Of a stretch of 64,000 nt of DNA, positions 11,452 through 25,000 are shown in pieces. The notes below the pieces were generated by a model, which was not told where the DNA came from, made no database searches, and saw nothing but the letters and a program-made list of their open reading frames with translations. The translations under genes and the position numbers were made by a program. The DNA is from Tieghemiomyces parasiticus. Its lineage: Eukaryota; Kickxellomycota; Dimargaritomycetes; Dimargaritales; Dimargaritaceae. The stretch lies in the NCBI GenBank assembly GCA_027575765.1, contig JANBPT010000051.1, positions 1 to 64,000 of the forward strand, given 5' to 3'. How positions within the stretch are numbered: position 1 is the first letter of the stretch; each line of letters begins with the position of its first letter.

Positions 11452-12878
11452 ATGGCCACCTCTAGCAGTGCCGATGTCCTCAAGCCGCGCAGTATGCCGG
11501 TCGGTCAGCGTAACGTCCTCCGGTCCAATGACTCGGCCAGTCTCTGGAACTGTACACTGTCACCGGGCTGGACGGAGGAGGAAGTACAGGTCCTGCGCAA
11601 GTCTCTAATCAAGTTCGGCATCGGAAACTGGGCCAAGATTGTCGACTCACAGTGCCTTATCGGCAAGACCATCGCCCAAATGAACCTGCAGTCGCAGCGC
11701 ATGCTGGGCCAGCAGAGCACAGCCGGTAGGTGGAGAGTGACGGGCTTAGATTGGGCTGAGTTCTGCGACATAGTGTACGGGTATTTCATACCCAGCTAAT
11801 TCTAACGCACTCGCTCTTTAATACCCTTGCACACATACACATACCCACACTATCAACCCGGTAGAGTTCGCCGGTCTCCATATCGACCCATTCGTGATTG
11901 GCGAGCTCAATTCCAAGAAGCAGGGACCAGGGATCAAGCGCAAGAACAACTGTATTGTCAATACCGGCGGTAAGTGATTCCAGTCAGCAGATGGTTATGG
12001 ACGACTTATTCGTCTCGTACACAATGGGCCCATGTCCTGGTCATTATCTAAGCATCTTATCGATCCTGGCGTTACTCGCATTTCCCACTACCACCAGCCA
12101 AACTGTCACGCGAAGAGATCAGACGAAAACTCCAGGAGAACAAAGACCTGTAAGACCTATTCAATATCAATTACGTGGGCGCAGCTAACATTGGTGTGGT
12201 CTTGGCACATTCATGGGCGGTATGAAGGGTCAAAGTTCCCAACCATCAGGTTTATATGAACCCTAATATGCATTACCTATTTTTTTCATCCATCTCGGTT
12301 GTTTCGCTTCCAGTTACGAATTCTCTGTCGAAGAGTGGCAGAGTATAGAGCTACCGAAGCCCGACGATCCGTTAGCACGTAAGTTCACTAGCGAAACTTG
12401 CATGTTTTCCCTTCCGTAGCAGCCGAAGGAATGCTAAGAGGGCCGCGCGGCAAGTTACGCTGGATAACTATAGCCCTACGTGGAGGGAGGGGCTAACTCT
12501 ATTTGCTGGTTCGCAATTCCTTAATAACGCATACAGTGATCGAAGCCAAGCGGGCCGAATTGCGGGCTCTGCGCCAGGAGCTGCAGGCAGTGTCCGCCAA
12601 GATCGCGGCCCTCAAGGAGAACGGCGAGGTAAGTATCTAACCTCCATTTCCGAGTTGGTATGGCAGATTTGGCCTATAGGCGCGTCTCTTCGTGACTGTA
12701 ACAACGATCCTTTACTGTTCCCCGCTTCGCGGCTCTGCTACACAACTTACGAATTATGCGTAAACAGGATGACACGACCATGCTAGAGGCGAAGGTGAAT
12801 AATGGCAGTGACGCCGACACGCCAGTTTTGCGCGCCAAACGGCCAAGAGACGAAGACGTGGAGGTGGAGGTAGTATAG
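11452..12878 (+). CDS. Myb/SANT-domain nuclear protein, six exons
   Basis: Exons 11452-11725, 11865-11969, 12098-12149, 12314-12378, 12537-12628 and 12768-12878 join in frame to 232 residues. The introns are 128-164 bp with GTAGGT, GTAAGT or GTAAGA donors. Residues about 38-90 are one Myb/SANT repeat, beginning PGWTEEEVQVLRKSLIKFG with the GNWAKI turn and third-helix QMNLQSQRML. A strikingly smooth block follows, with AEFAGLHIDPFVIGELNSKK, KRKNNCIVNTG and LSREEIRRKLQENKDLYEF. Next come a short Leu/Ala/Glu coiled coil (LRALRQELQAVSAKIAALKE) and a basic RAKRPRED signal before an acidic end. The start has the context CAACATGGCC. It probably binds DNA or chromatin. I cannot name the family, but the central block looks conserved rather than disordered. 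Confidence 0.88.
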
Positions 12879-13921
12879 AGTGGGCCTAGTTCCCTATCCA
12901 ATTGTGTCTGCCCACTCTACGGGCCCAACTACCAAGGCATACCTTATTTTCGATGGGCAGCGTTGCTTTACATACTCATAATAATAAACCGGCAATGGAA
13001 AGAGAGCAGTTCAACAATTGCCCACACTTTAGTGTTTCCTCCGTACCATAGTGTAGTGGGATGTGCAGCCCGAGGAAGGGCCTGAAGACAGAGAACGAGC
13101 CAGTCAACCGAGTTGGGTTTCCAGCAGGTGGGCCATAAGAAAAATAGATACTGAAGTATAATATTTTTCGGGGTTACAAACATTATTACGAATTAGGTGG
13201 GCCGTACATGGTTTAAATGCCGTGGAGGAGCCAGGAGGTCGTTTGGTGCAGTAGGGGACTTAACTCTGTCTCCCTCAGGGGGCGAGTCGTAGACCGAACG
13301 TCCTATGCACAGGTCTGGTGGCGGTGTATGTACGCCTCGAGGGATCCTTTGCTGGTTACCTGCCCTGGTATATGCTAAAAACCTACTGGCTGCACATGGG
13401 TGAGGTTTTCAGCGTTACTGTTTTCCGCCGATCGCATCCTTTACCCCTCTGGAGGGGGCGGGAGAGAGTTTATTTAATGTCTTGCATGTGACACACTTTA
13501 TGGCAGTGGCTCTTTGTAAAAAGGGAGGATTGGAGGGCGGAGGGGGCTAGTCAGTTATAATCCGCCACGGTGATTCATAATAGTCCGTGTTTACTCATTA
13601 GGTGGTACCACTGACCACCCAAACTTTTTCCGAATTTCCTCTACCCGCCGACGCAACTGGTGAAAAAATTCCATATTCACCGACTCCCTTTCTCGCGGCT
13701 TCGTGTCATCGGTCTCGAGGAGCATATGGGAAGGACTGGCCTAAGTTACTTATCCATAACTTCCCTCATTCTCAACTCGTTCCTCTTTATCACCTTTATC
13801 CCACCATTGAAATTCCTCAGACCCCGCACACATTCATCCCGACACTTTACAGCCGATTGGGTGTTAGGTTGTAGCGAATCCTTCACTCCTTTTTTTACTT
13901 CTCTACTTTAGCTCTGTCAGG
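12879..13921. other. Intergenic region
   Basis: This separates two plus-strand genes. The part before 13922 is pyrimidine-rich (CTTCACTCC, TTTTTTTACTTCTC), as expected of a leader. Short frames at 13602-13911 have no start context or domain. Confidence 0.45.
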
Positions 13922-15169
13922 ATGAGTTACCCACAGTACCCCTATCCGTACTCTGCCTATCCCGACGACTCCTACCAGCACCAACCACAACGCCAGCTGC
14001 CCGGAGCATATCCTTCACCTTACCCTCTTTACTACCTCTCTTCGCCGACCCAAGCGAGTACCGCTTATGCTAATCCGTCTACATTTTATACAGCCCAGCC
14101 CGCCATGACCAAAGGCAAGACATCTAGGGGTAGCAATTCAGACAGCTCTGTGGTGAAGAAGAAAGTGAAGCGTAATGACGCCCAAACGGTAAGACAGTGT
14201 GCGCAATAGCCGAATAGTAGGCCAAACCACTAGACGCTTGACAGTCGATCTGAATAGCCTGCATCTGAATGACGGATTAGTAGGTGTCAACCATCCCCAT
14301 GGAACTGGGATGCAGGCGCCGTGTCTATAAGGGACTTGGGCTTATGGATACCCCTGATCCTTAGGCGCCCTGCTCGCTTGTAAAACTCTTGATATTAATC
14401 TCAGATTGTACTGCCTCTCTACATTCCCCTCCCTGACCATGCCTCGTACAATTCTACACCAAAGACCAATCCAACCAGTAACTCGGCCGTTCATCCCGAG
14501 CTGGATGTCGACTATATCATGAATACGACACCTCCAGGATCAAGTTATTTTTGCCAGACGTGTAGCATTAAAGTGCCACGGAGCCAGGCAAATATTGCCC
14601 AGCATATCTATGGCAGAAAGCACTTGGCAAAGCTGGAGGCCATCACCGCCGTTTCACTACCAAAGAAGGGGGGCGGTCCCTCGACCACGTCGGAGCAAGA
14701 GCGCTCTCCTTCAAGAGCCACAAGTACCGTGGCTTCCTCGCCTGTTACGGCTGCCAAGTCGATACCGTTATCCGTCCGGTTGTCGACTACGGAAGCGCCC
14801 CCGGTGCCGTCTCCTCAGGTAAAAATAGCTGGCACCTCACTACCCCCGCCGCCTCCCTCGCCCTTCCTGAACGAACCGGTGGCTCCCCTTAAGGACCACC
14901 ATGGAGGCGGCGTTCTCGACGACGCACTTACTGCCGAAGTGGATAGCCTGGTCACTCCCGCTGCGACTCAACCCGCCTTACTGCCACCCGGTCGGTTGGC
15001 AACGGCCGGTATCCATCCCGTCCATAGGACCCTGTCCAAGGTTAAGCCGACGATTTACAACAAACTTCGTAAAGGTTTGCCTATCCCCGAGTGGCCCAAG
15101 GCGCTTTTTCAACCAGATAAGTACGGGTTGAATTATGAAGCTATTGGCCTGCAGAAACGTAGTGGGTAG
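13922..15169 (+). CDS. U1/matrin-type C2H2 zinc-finger protein, two exons
   Basis: Exon 1 (13922-14188) ends in a GTAAGA donor. Exon 2 (14405-15169) follows a TCTCAG acceptor, and the joined product has 343 residues. Exon 1 is rich in Tyr, Pro, Ser and Gln and then in Lys, so it looks disordered with a nuclear signal (KKKVKRND). Exon 2 carries one zinc finger with Cys139, Cys142, His156 and His162 (C-x2-C-x13-H-x5-H) in the context YFCQTCSIKVPRSQ and HIYGRKHLAKLEA. This is the U1C/matrin fold usually found in RNA-binding or splicing proteins. After a Pro/Ser/Thr-rich linker the C-terminus turns ordered, around YNKLRKGLPIPEWPKALF. RNA or dsRNA binding is inferred from the finger class only. 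Confidence 0.85.
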
Positions 15170-15743
15170 GAGAAGGCCTGCTAGACCTGTGTTCGTTTTT
15201 TTTTATCACGGCGTCGTAGCGGGTACTACCTCCCAGCCCATCGGCATTGCTTAGGTTTATTTTATTTTATGTCACATGCGTTTGGCACGGCCCACGCTTG
15301 ACGTACTTATCTAGTGCCTCGCTGACCAACGTTAAGCGCAGTACCTTTGTCAAGTTCTGGATATGGTCAGCTGAGGTCCTTTGGTCAGAGAGTGGGAGTG
15401 ATTCAGCGCCATACTACCATGTGGAAGGCAGGGTCAACTCCTTCTTATCCTAGCCATAGCGATACGGCTGGCGGTGACTTGGCTTTCTATGGCAACGTGA
15501 GGCCACTTGTTCTTTCCGTTCTCGCTGCCACCTTTTACACGATGTTCGTAGGGTTATGTGGTAGGCCGAGCCGCCTTTTTTCGACTCTCACCGTTCGTAT
15601 TCCAGCTCCTTTATCGTTGTACGTTTCTGAATCAGCACCATGGCTAACCAGCGTCATTGATAGCTTGTTACCATGTTCTTTATCGTCAGGACGTATCGGG
15701 CACTAATCACTGAGCGGTGTAGTGTTCTTTTTTCTTCTTCCAG
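15170..15743. other. 3' flank of the zinc-finger gene
   Basis: A short T-rich stretch follows the stop. No gene is seen. The end (TTTTTTCTTCTTCCAG) is a very good splice-acceptor tract that leads into the relic exon. Confidence 0.4.
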
Positions 15744-16068
15744 GTGTACCACCACACTACTGACCCTCCAGTGAGACATAAGTAAGGCCTGTGAGGTCGT
15801 TCCTGTGGCTGACCGTGGTCTACGTGCTGAGGATGTGGTGTTTGTTTAGTACCTGGGCACAATAGAGGGCGTTATTTCTGATAGCGCCTTTGTTTTTATG
15901 GCGCCCACCCTGCAGGCTTTCTATCACACTTTCATCTGGCGGATTGCCCACATGCTGAACTAGCCTATTAATTAGGCCAACGAGGCACAGCGGGTCTACT
16001 CTAATACTGGTGTCAATAAGCGGGCTGACAAGTACATATTCGAGGAATTAGGAGCGCTACTACCCAAG
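15744..16068 (+). pseudogene. Exon-like relic interrupted by four stop codons
   Basis: One frame reads like protein across about 300 bp. Recognisable pieces include DISKACEVVPVADRGLRAED, YLGTIEGVISDSAFVFMAPT, LQAFYHTFIWRIAHMLN and ANEAQRVYSNTGVNKRADKY, then IFEELGALLPK. It is broken by TGA at 15772-15774 and TAG at 15847-15849, 15961-15963 and 15973-15975. The stretch is bounded by a strong acceptor (polypyrimidine tract plus CAG) and a possible donor, AAG|GTTAGT. The three TAGs could each come from CAG and the TGA from CGA by one C-to-T change, as in RIP or deamination decay. The family is not recognised. An untranslatable chance frame is less likely given both splice signals. Confidence 0.45.
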
Positions 16069-19000
16069 GTTAGTCTGTAACAGTGTAAATGCGGATTTGC
16101 TTCAAAGTCGGCGTCATTTTACTTATTCAGCGTTTATTGTAAATAATGGCCGCCTCCTTGGGCGTCTCGGCGAGCTCTGTCTGATCATCTGTCCATGAAC
16201 CCCTCGGAGAAACTGATCCGGTGAATTCATAATCCTAGCATGCCGGTTGTCCTAATATACCTGGGTTATTGCCAAACAACACTCAGGACAGCATATCTGG
16301 TGATTAAAGTTGGCAAATGAATCGTAATTGTACATTCCAGTATTGCCCACAACGCTAGCGGTGTCTCGCAAGTAGCCCCCGACTCCAACGAAGTCCTTCC
16401 GGATAATGGGTGCACTGCGTACTGGCAATGTCAGTGGCCATTAGTGACATTTTGGAGGAGCTGTCGATATATATGGAGTTATATGAACCCTGATCCCTAC
16501 GAACGACGGCGCGAGTCATGCTAGAGATAGTGCGGTATGTCTGGTTTAACGACTCACTGGTTCGTAGGAGCTTTTGATTATACAAAGCCCAGGCTAGTAA
16601 TTGTGGACGAGGGGAACAGTAATAGTCAGGATATAAATGAGTGCGTTTATGGCAATGGTTGCCGTAGCCTATAACCCTACTCCCCCCCCCTGACCCATAT
16701 CCCAAGTGAGGCCAGCCTACTGCCTTTTCCCCATCCCAGATGGTGCCATCCAGCCTTGGTGGTGGCGCCTTAGAGTAGCTGATTAATGGAAGGTCTACCT
16801 TCCTATCCCCACGGTGGCCCCGCCGTTCCATCACCGTCATTATCCAAACCGGGTGCCGCCTTCTATTCCTTCTAGGGCCTTGTCTTTCTCTATTCCTGAT
16901 CCAACGGCTCCTGGTCATTCTCCTCTTCCTGTTGACGCCTGGTCCCACCCCTACTGTTATTCTGGGCCTCTCCTAGGCCCGGCCGAGTAGCCGCTATGAA
17001 TGACGCTGGCTATCATTCGACTATAAAAGTCCTCACGGTCGCCATTCACTGAGACAGTCATCATCCAGTCTACACTCCGATTTAAGCTTGAACGCTTGTT
17101 TCTTCTATTTTTTAAGCGTACTCCCACCATAGAAATGTGGGTATTTCTTGCTTCGTTGGTGATAAATACCTCGTGTTGTTTTGTTCGGCGCTATCATTGT
17201 ACAATATTAAGCAAGGTACAGAATTGACATTCGTTTTAAGTATTGATTGCATACGCATAGTGCTCAGGTAGGAGCTGGTTTATCGAACTGGAAAGTCAGG
17301 CGCCAATATCTATTTGTAAGCAGGGCGCCCGGGAAGTGTGTATCGCTGTGAAAGTAAGGGTGCCTGCATGTTGCCAGTATTAGATCAGGTCTTCCTTACG
17401 GGAAACACTACCGTGTGCCCAAAGCTTAATGGCTGCAGATCTCCATCTGCAAATGCTGACCCTAATATTTTTCCTTCACCACCCATGATTTTGGGAATGA
17501 TCTTCAGCCTGGTCGTTATGCAAGATGTGCCGTTTATCGCACATTGTGAAACACTCAGTGATCTGCTTTCAAACTGACGGATAGCCCAACCTGCTCAAGT
17601 GGTTGGCGTCACCACTATGCCTTCGGCTGGTATGGATAATAGAGTCTGGAAGGAGCATAACAGCCGGCTTCTATCCGTTCCGCATTGCCTTGGGGTTACC
17701 TCATATGTTGGGATGTCACACAAATTAGCCTTTTCCAGCCGTGTGCGCTAAAATGGCAGCATTCCTTGACTGAGGGGGAGCAGGGTTACTACAATGACAG
17801 CCGAGGAAGAGGTCGTCAGCAGTGGATTAGTCAACCTAATCAAACCCTGGGAACTGGTCCTCACAGTCCAACCACAGTACACATGGAAAGACCTGAATTT
17901 CCTTTTACGGTTAACTCCCACCCTCTAGTGTGCAATTATTTCTTAGGTTTAAAACCAAATTGTAAAAACATAGGAAGTGGGGGCAAATTTCAACCGACTC
18001 CGTTGAGCATTTATTTAGACAGTCGGTGTGCGACCGGTGTAAACATGGAGATAAAGTAAACAGAAGGTGAGTGCGAGTGTGGGAAGCTATAGTAATTTTA
18101 TTGATACCGACGGCTTGATGCCTTGTATATGGCGTGAGGACGCAGTATAGCTCGGCGTCCGTATTGGTTCGGCATCTAGCAAGTGTAAGGGAGGGCGAGG
18201 TGTTAATTGACGAGGACCAATGGTAAGGTTGGCTGAAGACGTGAAGCATTCAGAGTTGAGTTAGCAATGATAGTGCGTACCGAGGGTGATTTAGACTAGG
18301 ATTTCTATTGTTTACATGGGGCTGCCAAGCACCGTGATTACTCCCCGTATCCGAATATTATTTGCGATAGGATTGATGGCGTAGCTGCGATCTTTATTGT
18401 TCGTAGTATGATGTCGCTATAGGTAAGTCGAAGGGTGTAATTCTTGGTTACTGATTTGAACGACCACAGGGGGCTTCCAACCAGTAAACCAATCTGCATA
18501 AGGTTTAATTATTTAGCCAAGCAGCCACTATGAAGGCCGAGATGCCCCCAGTTGGTCGAAGTGGGCCCATTGGAACCGTTACTTTTACGCGGTAGGTCGA
18601 GGCTTGGGGGTCGGGCTTATTAAGGCACGGACAAGGATAAGTAGTTATAGATGGTGTATATATTGAAATAAGTTCTCTGGCTTAAATCACCAGATTGGAG
18701 GGATGGGTGCCCTAAACCCTTGCAAGGTAGTGTGTTCGGTGGAGCTTTATTGAAAACGTGCTCACCAAAAGGGGAAGGGGCGACAGGGCCAGACGTTTGC
18801 AAGTTAGGGGGCTAGAAACCGAGTGGGAACTGGAAGGCACGGGCCACCGTGAAGACAGGTAAAGTAAATAAATAAACGAATGAATACTGAATAGAGAAAG
18901 GATGGAGACCTACCCGGCCCTTTTCTATGTCCTCGGGAAAGTGTTGGTCTATCCTTTCTATGAAGGACCTAGCGGCCGGCGGAGCGCAACTGTTGGGGAC

Positions 19001-22000
19001 AGGAGTCGGCATTGGGGGGGGTTGAATCCTAGGGAGGGAACAACCCCTTTGTCTCCCTACCACAGTAGACCAAGTGATTAGCCAGTTCGGTACTCACTTA
19101 CCGAATAGCTTTGAGACATGTGGTATCGGCCAATAGCTATAAGGAGAGGGTTATAGTTGTATACTTACTTGCTGGTGAGGCGGCTTGCAGCCGTTAGGAT
19201 GTAGTCATTGTGGGTTGAGTCAGAAAACGGAGTTAGTAGGCTGGTTCCAGAAACTGGTGGTTTGGCCATTCACACTACCACACACCCTCTGGTTTTCAAT
19301 GACTGGCTCAGGTGGTGGCTGTTTGTTAGATCTGCTATAAGTTAGGGCAGCGTGCCACCGTGAGGACTGATTCAAGATTCTATTTAGGTTGGCTTAGCGG
19401 GCGGGTACGGGCATTATTGTAGTATATGTAACGACCTCCCTTCGGCAATCTAACTGCCCCTTCTTTCCCATGTCACATCCCTTTTCACCGCAACAGCTAC
19501 GTTTGTACTTCGCCCACGATAATCGAAAAATGGTTATATGGCAATTAGCACAGACCACTGCGCAAATGCCGATCCTGGTGATACTTCCTGGGTAGCCGAG
19601 CAGGCCGATTCGGGCGATAATGATGCTTAATGGAGCACAATCTCCTAACGCTATCTAGGGCAAAACTTAGCTACAAGTGTGGGGCTTATTCCCGATTCAC
19701 ATTAGGTTCCCCAAATGGCATAATTACCCCATTGAAACTAAAGGGATTCTCACTTGGCTGCCGTATAGCCCTTCAATTCAAATTATGTCACCCGTTCAAA
19801 ACTGTAAATACTGTAGTCCCTACCAAGGCCTTTCTCGCTTCGCCTTTGGTTATTGTCTTTCCTTATATTCCAACCCGGGATTAGAGGGTATATTTATTCT
19901 CTAGCCCGTTGGATCTTATCGTTTAGTAGGTGCCAACTCGGCCCATCGTCCTCTTCCTGGCCATGATGGTGGACGGATGTTCTAATCTGCAACGTGAGTG
20001 AGCTTTGACCACGGAAGTTTGTGGCAAGGATCATTCCCGGAGGTTACAGCAAACATCAAGACACTACCTCGCCCCATACCAGATCCCTAATGTTTCGACA
20101 CATCCTCAAAAAGGTCCCGACTTCCAAATATTTATTAGTAACACACTCTCACCGTTTCCACCCCAAATACACTCGTGGTAACCACAACAAATCGAACGTT
20201 GTATTATCGTTTGCATCATTGACCTCTCTTCTTGACAGCTGCACTCCACCCATTCAGGGTCGCGGTTTGTGGTTGCGTTATCCAATGAACAGGGATATGA
20301 CAATCAAGGCTATAGAAAGCCATTTCCACTTCCTGATTCGCAGGTTGGTTTCACCAAACTATTTCCGCACATACGTAAGGGATTCACTGATACACTGGTC
20401 GGCATTTCGAGAAGGGCGGCTTCCGTCCCGAAACTGCCCAACTTAGGAATTCTTGAATTTCAAATAGGGCAGACGGGGATGGAAAAAAGGGGAGGGTGCC
20501 CATAGACTGACATCACCATTCCTTAGCTGGTTTTCCTTTCTGCCTTGCTACTAGTCGTGTTCGTAAATGATGGGGAGGGTTTGGAGCGAAAGCACGATTA
20601 AAGAGAGGCCAAGTGTGGGTGTAAGCATGGTTATGATGCTGGAGGATTAGGTAGGAGTTAAGGTAAACGGGGACTAGTAGGGGATATGGAAGCAGAATGT
20701 GGCTTTTACGAATACCGGACAGTATGGGAGTGTAAGTTGCGGGTTACGGTAGGCTTGGTGTATTGGGGGAGCCTTTGAGGATGCCACGCCATCCCTGGCT
20801 GTGGTAGACTAATCGCGTCACAGGAGCGGCTTGCAAGACCAGGGCCAAACCAGAAACAGGAATTTACCACAGCTGACTAGTATCATTTTGTTCACCTGTA
20901 TTGCCTATTTGGGCTCAGCATGCCACCTTTAGTTGATTTGATAGGCTGATTAACTAGCAACGGTCATTTACACTCGCCCTAAGTTTGATCCTTCTATTAT
21001 CCATCTTTTTTTCTCTACTATTAAAGATTGCCGGTCTTAAGGCTTGCCCTGCCGACAGCCGCGTGTAAACCCTAAGGACCAAACCACGGGCTCGATCACA
21101 TTTACGCCCAGAGACTCCTAGCCCATCTGGGCCCCTTCTCCATTTGTCACCTTATTTGTCCCTGTATTGCTCGACCATGTGTAGCACTCGACACCTTATG
21201 TCGGTTCCCTACTTTTCCTAGTAGACCTCAGTTGGCTCATCTTTCCGTCCAATTAGAGTTTACCGTTTAACGCTACCATAGAAATCGCCAATTCTGGTGC
21301 TCAAGCCACTCTGTGAATGTTGATCATTTATCCGCGGGAACCTATTGATTAAGTGATACTATCAGCACCTATAGCAAGTGATGGGTAGGAATTGGGCTCG
21401 CCCTAGCCGCTGGGAGCGCGTCTAGAAATCTAAAATCTAGCCCACAAGCCTCATACCCTGTCATTTGAAGCACTTGGGGTCGAAATAGTATTATATAGTA
21501 TGTGTAAAAGACCCATGTGACCGTTGGCAGCCTGCGATGAATTAAACGTAGCACCTATGATGGAGATCACAATAAGCAAACAGATGAGCTACCGTCTTAC
21601 ACATCTAGTAAGCCACTGCGGTTAGTTGGAGTCAGGATGTGAAAACAACAAAGGCTTATAGAGGCCAGTAAGTACGATTGGTACTGAGAATGTGAGTTAG
21701 TTTTGGTTTCTCGCTCTGTATGTGGCGATAGGACTTGGTTGTTCTCGGTCTCTAGTCGATTTATGGTTGTAAGGAGAATAGGCTGGTTGAATAAAGGGGT
21801 GGCCATTGTTTTTGTCAGGTGCGTGACCGTAGGTAAGTTTGTAAACAGTCGAAGAGTGATTAGGATCAGTTAATAGTCGCTATCCTTAGGTTGCCAGCTC
21901 AATCCGATCTGAGGGTGTCCCTTCGTCGATGTCGGTTTGTTCCTTTTCCTGCTGGACTGTACGACCACATTTACCTTGCATTTAATCATCAAGAAAGCAG

Positions 22001-25000
22001 CAGGTAAGACCAACACCGATCGGAATTAAGGGCCTACCAAATTAATTCAATTCATAATACGACGAGGAAGGGCTAATGACGCGGCAGCCGATTATGCACA
22101 CATGATTTTTACCTGACCAGCAGTGCCTTACTGAATTGGAATACTCCCTTATTATAAAAGAAAATACACGGCCGTCTCTATGGTATCGGCCATCTGTATT
22201 CATACTAGGAGATGGTCCAACTGATTTAACGCTTGAAACGAGAAAATAGGACCACGGTATTTTTGCAGGGTGGTTTGGGATGAAACAGGAAAGTCGAGAC
22301 ATAGAGTATGGTCTCCCACCGCTAGTTCACATTAATGTAGAGCACCGTAGATGTCACTATGCCTTCATCGCTTTACTAAATTATGATTCGAGTTGGACGA
22401 ACACAAGCCAGCACTTGGCTATCACCCTGCTCCTCGCTGCCACTATAGTCATTCTGTTTGTTAATTAAGGTGGGCTTGAGAACTGGGAGTTTAATTCTCT
22501 TACTTCCTAGCGGCGCGGAGCTCACCTTGCGTGCCCATAGGATAACCGCCAGTCCTAGCCCTCATCCCAGTACCCTAAGGGGACTGCATTTCTCCTTAAA
22601 ACTGCCGCGGATAGCATCGTTGCCTCCAGTCTCCCATTTTATTGTTTCATCTACAGTCAGCACTGCCCTGTTGACTATTGGGGCCATTCCCACCCCTGAC
22701 GTGCCGGGGCCTCCTACGTTGTGGACCTCGGACTTCCATTCAACTCTGTTTTCCCAGCAAGGTTGTGAGACCTGGCGTGCTGTGTTATCATAATGAGGGA
22801 TGTATCTGCAGGGCTCTCACTCCTAAGATAAAAAGTATAACCGCGGTTTCTCAGCCTTTTCGCTTAGGTGGTCAAGAGACAGGGAATAACTATGACATCA
22901 ATTTCGGTGGTGGACTTACAATCTGGTTTTCCAGGTCACTCTTCTTGTCTGACCACATTCCTTAGTACAGCCAACGAAGAAATTCCGAACCAATCGGCAG
23001 GCGATGGAGAGCGCAAATATATGGTTCTTAGCTGTCTAATACATAACAATTATTTCTTTACCAAATATTTCATCCTACTAGACCCCCGATAAACTCGGCG
23101 TTTTCTTAGTACAATGCATCGGACGGGCGTGTCTCATTGGATCCCTGTGGAATAGTAATCCCTGGTTACGTTCGCATCAAATCCGTAGAGTGTTCTTGAA
23201 CCTTGATTGACTAATGGCCATTACATAGACCAACCACCATCTAGTCCCGCTTCTCGGTACTCGGGGCATACTTACCGATTTGTCCACTTTTTTCCCGTAG
23301 TAATTGTCTTTTAGCTGATGCGTTTTCCTATGCTTACATCATTTACAATATGTTATCAGGAATAAAGCGCGCACCGTTCCTCAGTTCAAAGACCGAGAGT
23401 AGATCGATAAATGCCGCATATCTCCCGATCGCTGGCCTGTAAGCACCACCACCACCTTCCAATGAAAAGCACAACACATACCTCGTTTCGTGTTACTCCG
23501 CACCATGAGGGGGATAATAGTTTCACTGTTGGCGTGTGGGTAAAATAATGGTGCCTAGCTGCAGTGAGTGAATCATGGGTGCCGTGACCACTAACAGAGT
23601 AGCTGGAGGTGATGAAGTACCATACGAAACACCCGGCCCTTATATGGCTAAATGGTCCAGCTAGCTTGGGATTTAGGGTGGTCGTCCCCAGCACCATAAT
23701 TGAGAGTGCAATGAAAGTTAGCCCTCATTCTCGTGGATCAAAAAAGGCATAACGGTGACCGCTATTACCATACCGTGTCGAAATATGATATTGTATAGCT
23801 ATACCCGTCGAAGAATATCGCCAACGTTGTGCTGGCCCCCAAGTCGTAGTGCTATGACCATGCAGACCGTGTCACGGAGCGGGCATCGGGATAGTTTTAC
23901 CACTGTGCGCTTGCAGCAGGGGAGGAGTTCTGGGGCAGCCCGATACCCTTGTGCGAGACCTCTGATAAATGATGTTGGTAAACATATAATCAAGATCCGG
24001 CGGTGGCGTTCTCATCGCAGAGAAGGCCGGACGGAATTATCCGACATGACATGTAAAAGAGTGAGATCGGATACCTTTAGCGAGTTAGCGCAAGTCTGTT
24101 GGCGGGTAAAGAATTCGTAGTCCCAGAAGGAGCAACATCCAGCCGATGGTGTCGGTTGCCTTGGCGAACAATGACTTACGTGGATTGGGCGCCACGAGTG
24201 TTAGCGCGTCCTTCCGACCTGACCACCTTCCTTGGTTGAGGGGTTCGAGATGAGACGGGGACATGTTGATGACGGGTGTCAGGGGATGTAAGCCACCACT
24301 TGCGAGTGATAGTTTGCCAACGAAATATGCAACTGGAGAGTGCCCGCTCGGACATGCCAGGCCATCTGCGTTGGATTTCCGTCGGGCATCCTAATTCCAT
24401 TCGCACGATCAGCAGCTTACCCTTCACAACCTCTTTCCTATTTACCACACACCTCTTGGATGTACGGTCCGCCTCATCAAAATACTGTATGACCAAACCG
24501 GTTTATATTTCACAGGTGGGCTAGCCACCGCTATCCTTAGGTAGTGGTCAAAGAGATGGGAGGATGAAGAGGCCAGCCCCAAGCCATACTGGTCAAAGAA
24601 AGGGGGAGGGCATTTGGGTGAGGGAGAGACAATCTGATGGAGGACGGCTGTGGTAGCCTTTTGTGGGCGGGTCGCCGGGCAGACCTGTGTCACGAACTGC
24701 TATGTCTTGCCCGACCCGCCCTCCCCTCGTAAATTACAAACCACCGATGGCACTCCGTTAGGTACTAGGCGGGATCGGAGTACCAGGCAGGTGAGGCCGG
24801 GCTGCTTACGGGGCACGAGAGCCTCTGTAGGCTATTGGGCCCGGGAAACCGAAGGGGGCTCCGGATTGATAAATTGATGGGGAGAGGCTGAGTACGCTGC
24901 ATATTTTAGTCTCGACTTGCCCACCTTTCCTGCATCACTAGACACCCCAAGGGCCCTTACAAGGCCGTTTCTTACGAGTGGCGGCTCGGGGTGAACGGGT

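Noticed and set aside
15744..16068. Reassigned TAG/TGA code to explain in-frame stops
   Set aside because: TAG (12876-12878, 15167-15169), TGA (58024-58026) and TAA (62686-62688) all end well-formed genes, so the code is standard.
16355..16948. 197-codon minus-strand frame
   Set aside because: Arg-rich, no homology-like pattern, and no convincing ATG context. Several runs reflect antisense of C-rich sequence.
20021..20446. 141-codon plus-strand frame
   Set aside because: It opens with a non-ATG codon, shows no motif and sits in the gene-poor tract. Expected by chance over 9 kb.
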